The notes under the pieces: generated by a model
Told to the model about the DNA's origin: nothing
What the model saw: only the letters and a program-made list of their open reading frames with translations
The model's database searches: none
Shown: positions 57,800-64,000 of the stretch, piece after piece
Layout: each line of letters starts with the position of its first letter
Position numbering within the stretch: position 1 is the stretch's first letter
Made by a program: the position numbers and the translations under genes
Origin: Spatholobus suberectus
Lineage: Eukaryota > Streptophyta > Magnoliopsida > Fabales > Fabaceae
Length of the DNA: 64,000 nucleotides
Assembly (NCBI GenBank): GCA_004329165.1
Contig: CM014734.1
Location: 75,047,694-75,111,693, forward strand
Direction of reading: 5' to 3'

Positions 57800-58498
57800 C
57801 AGAAGCAGAGGCCAACAATGTAGTATGGAATGTAGTTCGGTAACAATAATGACAAACACATTAGCATCGGCAACTCTACACACAAATCTAAAAGCAAAAT
57901 AAACTAGTTAGAGAGAGAGAGTTTTCAGGAGAGAGAGGCTAATCATTGAAAATTTACTACGCAATTTACGTGATACGTATCATTTAGGTGATAAATAACT
58001 GAATTTTATAAACTCTTTTTCACAAATTGAAAATCTCAGTTCTTCCAAAGAGGATCACTGGGCCAGATCGATTAATTTAAGAACACTACAAACATCATGC
58101 ACAAAAGAACAACCACAAAATTAAACTCCAGAGAAAACATTCTTCTATTATTACTTCAAGCCATGGAAGGCACACACATACAATTAATTCAAAGGGAAGG
58201 GGAAATCGTAAATGAAATGCATGCAAGTCCATTACAAATGAAGCTTTGTGATTCCTCCCTAGTAATTATGGTGGTTAATTGGTGGGGTTGTTCCAATAGA
58301 GCAAGTTGACATCTGCAGGTGGGGGCAGAGAAGGAGGAACATGAAGTTGGATATTCATCGAAGATGAGCTTGAAGCTCCATCAAAGAAACCAAGGTGATT
58401 GGCATTGGCAGTGTTGTTGGTGACTTTTGCGACAGCAGCAAAGTTGCTAGCACATCTCCTCAGCGGGTTGAACGTTTGTAATGGGAGGAAGCACTGTA
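57800..58498 (-). pseudogene. AHL remnant B4, interrupted by a copia element
   Basis: The AHL-B 3' flank from 57800 leads into C-terminal coding sequence at 58275-58498 on the minus strand. It reads PPITNVQPAEEM, then after a frame break NTANANHLGFFDGASS, MNIQLHVPP and YWNNPTN, then TAA at 58275-58277. The Gln after MNI is intact here, unlike A1 and A3. The coding sequence ends abruptly at the TG of the copia LTR; the rest may continue beyond the element, outside the window. Confidence 0.7.
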
Positions 58499-59073
58499 TG
58501 TTGGAATTTTATATTCCAATAATTAATATGGACTAATATTATAAGACAATTATATTAGCTATTTATCATTAGTGAACTTTATTTTATGTGGTCAAATTAA
58601 GTGAGCCCATTAGACTTTTAAATAAGATGATATGGGCTTAAATGAGCAGATGTCAGTATTGGCCCGTTAGGTGATAATGGGAACCTTATTAGGTTAACAC
58701 ACTATAAGAAGGCTACGGTCTCTAATACACCGAATCATAGAAAACTCATACTCTCTTCTCCCCATCTAAAGAGAGGCTAAGGTCCCATCGGAAACTCAAG
58801 AGATTCGGTTGAGGAAGAACCACAAAGCCACCGGCTCTCTTTGTTCATGTTCGTGATGCATTGTCTCAAAGATTCTGTGAAGAACGCTTAGATCAAGAAC
58901 CGATTATGGATCTAGGTATTTATCCTATCCTTAGTAATCCAGCATGTTGTAGATCATATGTGAGCAAGAACAGTTAGTTCTTGATATATGCATGCTTTTG
59001 TAATTATATGTTTCCGCCTAAAGATCTCTCATATTAAAGATTAAAGCATGTATTTAAAGAATTATTTTTAACA
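58499..59073 (+). repeat. Copia 5' LTR, 575 bp
   Basis: It starts TGTTGGAATTTTATATTCC and ends ATTTTTAACA. It contains a TATA-like ACTATAAGAAGG near 58701 and is followed at once by the primer-binding site. Confidence 0.8.
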
Positions 59074-59092
59074 AGTGGTATTAGAGTGGTCT
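59074..59092 (+). promoter_or_regulatory. Copia primer-binding site
   Basis: AGTGGTATTAGAGTGGTC is close to the TGGTATCAGAGC consensus. That consensus is complementary to the 3' end of initiator-Met tRNA and is used by most plant copia elements. Confidence 0.75.
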
Positions 59093-59570
59093 TCTATGTT
59101 GGGTTATTAGGATTAATCTTTGATGATTTGAATAATTTCTGGTTTTTTTTTTTTTGAATGAGTTTTTCCCCAATTTTGTATGAACCCTAATTGTGTTGAT
59201 ATGAAAGTTAAATTGTGTCCGATTAAAACCGCAACACTCATTTTTGGACTCACTATTAATGGCCGTGAAATCTTTCTTTCTTTCTTTCTTTTTTGGAACG
59301 ACATCAATGCTATATACACATGACGTATATGTCTTGCTTTTCGGATTGGCTTATTTGTCTTGCGGTCTTGCTATTTCATGCTATGTATATGATTTTGAAT
59401 GCAAAATTGTTGTCTAAGGCAAATTGCTTAAGGCATACTAATACAATATATGTTTTCGAACGCGTAATTGACTGCTGAAAGGTTTGGTTTCTTTTTGAAT
59501 ATATTAATATACATATGATATTAATATATGATAATAATACTGAAATAGAAAGGTTCGTTTTTCATTTTTA

Positions 59571-59576
<6 letters not shown>

Positions 59577-59613
<37 letters not shown>
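59577..59613. repeat. (AT)n microsatellite
   Basis: About eighteen AT units in the copia leader. Confidence 0.95.
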
Positions 59614-59616
<3 letters not shown>

Positions 59617-59971
59617 AATTGAAATTGATATTAGTGTATTGAATGCAAAGATTTTGGTTTCTTTAATTTCGATTACCTTCACGTTTTTTTTTTGCTTGCA
59701 AATCGGCTTGCCATTATTTTTATTTTTATTTTCTGATTGTGATGCATTTAGATCTCAAATCAGAGCCGCACCATATCAAGGATCCAATCGTGGCAATATA
59801 TGGTGCATCAAGTATTTACAAATTAGATAATGGCAGTTTTAATATTGCTAGTTTTCTTAATTATACGATTTAATGTATATTAATTTAGGATCTTTTTTTT
59901 TTAAAGGAAACGATATATTTTTTATATATATATAGTAAGATTGACGTCAATCTATTTTGATACTCTCGTAA

Positions 59972-59973
<2 letters not shown>

Positions 59974-60028
<55 letters not shown>
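59974..60028. repeat. (AT)n microsatellite
   Basis: About twenty-seven AT units in the copia leader. Confidence 0.95.
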
Positions 60029-60032
<4 letters not shown>

Positions 60033-60574
60033 TTGTGTTTTCTAATTTACTAGTAAATTGTTGATGTATTTAGAAAATATGGAATTAAAATTGACGTCAA
60101 CGCTTATGCATGATTTCGACAAATTTAGACCCTTCCCATATTTTATTATTGTCTAGTAATTTTGGTTGGATTAATTGAAACAACATGTTGCCAAAGTAAC
60201 CTCTGTTGCGTAGGTTGATTCGATTCAATTTATATAGATGTTGCATAAAATTATTCATGCGAACTGTGCTCGGCCCAAAAGAAGACACAGTTTGGCCGGA
60301 TAATTACATGCCTACGATGGTAAATGTGTGGTGATTATAAAGATTGATTTTCCATGTGAACAATGGAGTGTCCAAAGACAACTGTTGTTTGACAGGACTT
60401 ATCACCAATGTTTGATCATTGCGTCAAGAGTACCACTTGCAATTAGTTCTTTCAATCCAAAGATTGAGGATTAATGGTGCGCTAGGTATCTTGTTTGGGT
60501 CTTTAAATTTGCCATAAAGATTGATTGTGCATGTCTTATTAATTATCTTTTGACATGCCCACTAATGTTATTGT

Positions 60575-61360
60575 ATGTTTATTGTTCTCTCTTTAGTTGC
60601 TACCGCTATCGCTCCTAACTTCACTACTCAAATTAATGGAATCCCAATGCTGAATGGGACGAACTTCAAGTCATGGAAAGAGGCTGTAGAAATTGTTCTC
60701 GGCTGTATGGACTTGGACTTGGCACTGAGGACGGAACGACCCACTTCCACTCTGGAGAACTCTAATGAGACAAAAATTGAGAGGTGGGATCGGTCCAACC
60801 GAATGTGCCTCATGATCATCAAATGCTCCATTCTTGAGGCATTTCGGGGCTCAATTGCTAAGAGCGAGAATGCCAAGAAGTTCTCAGAGGCAATAAAGCA
60901 ATTCTTTGCCAAGAATGAAAAAGCTTGAGACGAGTAGTCATTTGGCTAAACTCATCTTTATGAGGTATAAAGGTAAAGGGAACATAAGGGAGTACATTAT
61001 GGAGATGTCTAATCTCGCATCAAAACTCAAGGCACTAAAGTTAGAGCTTTCTGAGGATTTGCTCGTGCACTTGGTTTTGATCTCACTTCCTGCACACTTT
61101 GGGCAATTCAAAGTGAGTTATAACACTCAGAAGGACAAATGGTCCCTCAATGAGCTTATATCTCACTGTGTGCAAGAGGAAGAGAGACTACAGAGGGATA
61201 AGACTGAAAGTGCTCATTTGGCTTCGACCTCTCAAATAAAAAGAGGAAGAAACATAAGGAAACTGTGGAAAGTTCTTCTCAAAAGAAGAAGCTGAAGAAG
61301 CAAGATAAGGAATTTACTTGTTTCTTCTGCAAGAAGACAGGACACATGAAGAAGGACTGT
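60575..61360 (+). pseudogene. Copia gag (UBN2-like) with CCHC zinc knuckle, frameshifted
   Basis: The first frame (from an ATG at 60575) has the gag N-terminal region with LNGTNFKSWKEAVEI and the tryptophan-containing IERWDRSN. It stops at 60926 after an apparent one-base insertion. The next frame (from about 60906) holds the UBN2-like helical part (YKGKGNIREYIMEMSNLAS, then HCVQEEERL). Another shift near 61240 leads to the zinc knuckle CX2CX4HX4C (CFFCKKTGHMKKDC, 61319-61360), which binds element RNA. The 60575 ATG may not be the original start: conserved sequence begins only at ATAIAPNF, 8-9 codons later. Confidence 0.85.
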
Positions 61361-61528
61361 TCCAAGTACGCCGCTTGGCGTGTAAAGAAGGGTAAACTTC
61401 TCACTTTTGTTTGTTCTGAAGTTAATTTAGTTTCTGTACCCAAGGACACTTGGTGGGTAGATTCTGGTGCTACTACTCACATAAGTATGTCTATGCAGGG
61501 TTGCCTGTGGAGCCGTCCGCCTAAGTGA
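61361..61528 (+). pseudogene. Copia aspartic protease, fragment
   Basis: WWVDSGATTHIS with the catalytic DSG at 61460-61468, in frame with the zinc knuckle. The frame stops at 61526 after a one-base change. The rest of the domain (YVGDGNKVAVEAIG onward) continues in another frame from about 61530. Confidence 0.8.
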
Positions 61529-62595
61529 TGCTAAAAGATTCATCTATGTGGGCGATGGCAATAAAGTTGCAGTTGAAGCTATAGGAACTTTTAGATTACT
61601 TTTAAAGACTAGTTTTTATTTGGATTTGGTTGAGACATATGTTGCACCATCTATAAGACGGAATTTAATTTCTATTTCTATTTTGGACAAATCTAGTTAT
61701 TCTTGTTCATTTGGAAATAATAAAGTTAGTCTCTCTTATGATTCAAATATTGTTGGTTACGGATCTTTAATTGACAATCTTTATATGCTTGATATTAAGC
61801 ATTCCTATAACGAGATATTGCAAACAGATTCGCGTGGTAAGAAACGTAAATTAAATGAGAATTCTGCCACCTTATGGCATAAACGCTTAGGCCACATCTC
61901 TAAACAAAGAATTCAGAGGCTTGTGTCGGAGGAAATTCTTGGACCCTTAAATTTGTCAGACTTCCAAGTCTGTGTTGAGTGTATTAAGGGTAAACAAACA
62001 AACAAAAGAAATTTAGGTGCCTGAAAAAGCAAAGGATGTCTTAGAACTAATACATACGAATATCTGTGGTCATTTCCCTACAGATTCATGGAATGGACAA
62101 AGATACTTTATTACGTTCATAGACGATTACTCAAGGTACGGTTACCTTTATTTAATACATGAGAAGTCTCAGTCTCTAGACGTTTTCAAGTCTTTCAAAG
62201 CTGAAGTTGAACTTCAACTAGGAAAGAAAATTAAGGCCATCAAATCTGACCAGTGGTGGAGAATACTATGGCAAATATGACGGATCAGGTGAACAACATC
62301 CAGGGCCCTTTGCACTTTTCCTCAATGAATGTGGAATCGTTCCGCAATACACTATGCCGAGCAAACCCAGCATGAACGAAGTTGCAGAACAACGAAACGA
62401 ACTCTTAAGGATATGGTAAGGAGTATGATTAGTCATTCTTCTCTACCAGAGTCGCTTTGGGGAGAGGCATTAAAGACCGCAGTTTATATCCTCAACAAGG
62501 TACCAAATAAAGTAGTTGCTAAAACCCCTTATAAGCTATGGACTGGGAAAAAGCCTAGCATCAAGCACATGTCGAATTTGGGGATGTCCAGCTAA
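61529..62595 (+). pseudogene. Copia pre-integrase and integrase core, broken
   Basis: Order: the protease C-terminal part; the GAG-pre-integrase HHCC region with LWHKRLGHISKQRI (from about 61873) and CVECIKGKQ; then a frame change near 62015; then the integrase core with YFITFIDDYSRYGYLYLI. The first catalytic Asp of the DDE triad, normally in HTD-CG, is Asn (AAT, 62059-62061). The second Asp is in KSD near 62250 and is followed at once by a frameshift that lasts until about 62395, covering the Glu position. The frame is restored to read TLKDMVRSM, SLWGEALKTAVYILN and TPYKLWTGKKP, and shifts again near 62580. Confidence 0.85.
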
Positions 62596-63124
62596 AGCAA
62601 GGCCTTATAGGCTGCATGAAGGCAAGCTAGACTCAAGAACAGGTAGTTGCTACTTTGTTGGTTATACTGAACGCTCTTGCGGGTATAAGTTTTACAATCC
62701 CATTACAAGATCCTTCTTTGAGACGGGGAATGCAAGATTCCTTGAGGAAGTTGAGTTTGGAGGGGAAGGAAACATAAGGAGTGTTGTCTTTCAAGAAGAA
62801 CCTGTCATTGGCAATGAACAAGTCTTTGCACCTATCATTGTTCAAGAAACAGACCCAGTACTTAATAATGATGTTATTCCTAACATCACTCAAGAACAAG
62901 ACAATACTGAGATTCCTCCCCAAGCACCACCACCTATAGTTCAAACTCAACAACCTCAAGAAGTGCCGCTAAGGAGATCCACTAGAGAAAGGAGAAGTGC
63001 AATTTCAGATGATTATATTGTATTTCTTCAAGAACATAAGGATGGCATTGGCTTAATTGAGGAAGATCCAATAAACTTTAGTCAAGCTATGTGAAGTTCT
63101 AACTCTCAAAAGTGGATTGATGCC
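62516..63124 (+). pseudogene. Copia integrase C-terminus and linker
   Basis: After a one-base insertion near 62580 the frame continues WGCPAKARPYRLHEGKLDSR, GSCYFVGYTERSCGYKFYNP and SFFETGNARFLEE. An acidic and Pro/Gln-rich linker follows (ending PLRRSTRERRS). A TGA at 63092-63094 interrupts the same frame shortly before the RT. Confidence 0.8.
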
Positions 63125-64000
63125 ATGAATGACGAGATGAAATCGATGGCTGACAATGACGTTTGGGATCTCGTCAAATTGCCTAAAGGTGCGAAACCCA
63201 TTGGTTGTAAATGGATATTTAAAACCAAAAGGGATTCAAAGGGTAATGTTGAGAGATATAAAGCTCAGTCTTGTTGCCAAAGGCTTTACTCAAAAGGAAG
63301 GCATTGATTATAAAGAGACTTTCTCTCCGATTTCTTCGAAAGACTCCTTTAGGACTATAATGGCACTTGTAGCTCATTTTGATTTAAAGCTACATCAGAT
63401 GGATGTAAAAACTGCGTTTCTAAATGGCAACATTGACGAAACAATCTACATGGTGCAACTAGAAAACTTTGTTTCAGGCAATACAAAGTCATTGGTGTGC
63501 AAACTAAAGAAATCCATCTATAGCCTTAAACAGGCTTCCCGTCAATGGTATTACAAATTTCATCAAGTTATTACCTCCTATGGCTTTGAGGAAAATTTGG
63601 TTGATGATTGCATATACCAAAAGTATAGTGGGAGTAAATTTGTCTTTCTGGTATTATATGTTGATGACATCCTACTAGCCAGCAATGATATAGGCTTATT
63701 GCACGAAACCAAGAAATTTTTCACAAAAAATTTTGAGATGAAAGATCTTGGGGACGCCTTTTTTGTCTTAGGAATCCAAATACTTAGAGATCGTTCTCAA
63801 GGTATCCTTGGCTTATCACAAAAGAGCTATATCGATACAGTTCTGGATAGATTCAGCATGAAAGATAGTAAACCAGGAAATACACCTGTTGCTAAAGGAG
63901 ACAAGTTTAGTCTCAAACAGTGCCCCATTACTGATCTTGAAAAGAGAGAGATGCAAAAGATTCTTTATGCTTCCACTGTAAGGAGTCTTATGTATGCTCA
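63125..64000 (+). pseudogene. Copia reverse transcriptase (RVT_2), truncated by window
   Basis: The first part (WIDAMNDEMKSM just upstream, DNDVWDLVKLPKG, CKWIFKTKRDSKGNVERYKA) runs in one frame to a shift near 63265. From about 63270 the frame is open to the window end. It contains GIDYKETFSPI, HQMDVKTAFLNGNIDETIYM, SIYSLKQASRQWYYKF and the polymerase motif YVDDILLAS (YVDD at 63657-63668). FEMKDLGDAFFVLGIQI and a part leading into the RNase H boundary follow. The polymerase core itself is intact here. RNase H and the 3' LTR lie outside. Confidence 0.9.

Larger units (their letters stand above)
59093..60574 (+). other. Copia leader, about 1.5 kb
   Basis: Non-coding region between primer-binding site and gag. 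It contains two long AT microsatellites (59577-59613 and 59974-60028) and two related words around TTGACGTCAA (59941 and 60091). Just before the conserved gag start is TTGTTCTCTCTTTAG, which looks like a 3' splice site. Short open frames inside have no domain. Confidence 0.55.
58499..64000 (+). mobile_element. Ty1/copia LTR retrotransposon, decayed, right end outside window
   Basis: The element has a 5' LTR, a primer-binding site, a long leader and then the copia order gag, zinc knuckle, protease, integrase, RT. It runs past the window edge before the end of RT/RNase H, so the 3' LTR is not visible. At least seven frame breaks or stops were found, and the first catalytic Asp of integrase is changed. 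It is non-autonomous. The 5-bp flank before the LTR is CTGTA (58494-58498); a copy is expected after the 3' LTR. Confidence 0.9.

Noticed and set aside
62633..62959. Minus-strand frame within the copia element
   Set aside because: Shadow of the integrase C-terminal coding sequence on the plus strand. The same applies to the minus frame at 60628-60912.

Overview
The window looks like legume nuclear DNA, most likely soybean (Glycine) or a close relative. It is AT-rich, gene-poor and full of retrotransposon and MITE debris. The copia and gypsy pieces are of the kind I know from soybean repeats, but the species call rests on recall and not on a search. No tRNA, rRNA or CRISPR was seen.

The main structure is a tandem segmental duplication starting near 9.84 kb and continuing to the right edge. 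It is built from copies of one gene, all read on the minus strand: an AT-hook motif nuclear-localized (AHL) protein, an intronless gene with one type-I-like AT-hook plus a PPC/DUF296 domain. A canonical unit on the plus strand runs: (S) an AT-rich tandem array of ~158-bp monomers; (A) an AHL gene with its TATA box; (P2) a second AHL-like promoter/5' region about 1 kb further on with no gene behind it; (B) a decayed AHL 3' end; a lone satellite monomer; (C) another decayed AHL 3' end; then the next S array. Four A copies are present: 14281-15064, 29863-30543, 42218-43036 and 55213-55971. There is also a partial B copy at the left edge. A1 is frameshifted, A3 has four in-frame TGA codons, A2 stops early after a complete PPC domain, and A4 is open but has a replaced C-terminus. 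All carry GNLHML or GNFHML where canonical AHLs have GRFEIL.

The units differ by insertions that can be dated relative to the duplication, because sister units keep the empty site. Unit 1 holds a solo LTR (20959-23615, TSD GGGTG) and a 192-bp foldback element. Unit 2 holds two hAT-like elements (32547-33625 and 34076-34395, 8-bp TSDs) and a MITE inside its satellite array. Unit 3 holds a tRNA-type SINE with a 16-bp TSD inside an aspartyl-protease fragment, two 183-bp MITEs with 9-bp TSDs, a Stowaway-like MITE and a local inversion carrying a LINE ORF1/DUF4283-like fragment. An RNase H-like retro-fragment (52933-53740) precedes unit 4.

Left flank (1-9.8 kb): AT-rich DNA, a probable decayed Ty3/gypsy element (LTR about 2908-5689, gag pseudogene 6067-6960), a CA microsatellite and a long foldback element. 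Right flank: a Ty1/copia element (58499 to beyond 64000), inserted into an AHL-B remnant, with a 575-bp 5' LTR, a long leader and a gag-protease-integrase-RT region broken by several frameshifts. Apart from possibly AHL A2 and A4, nothing here looks like an intact functional gene.
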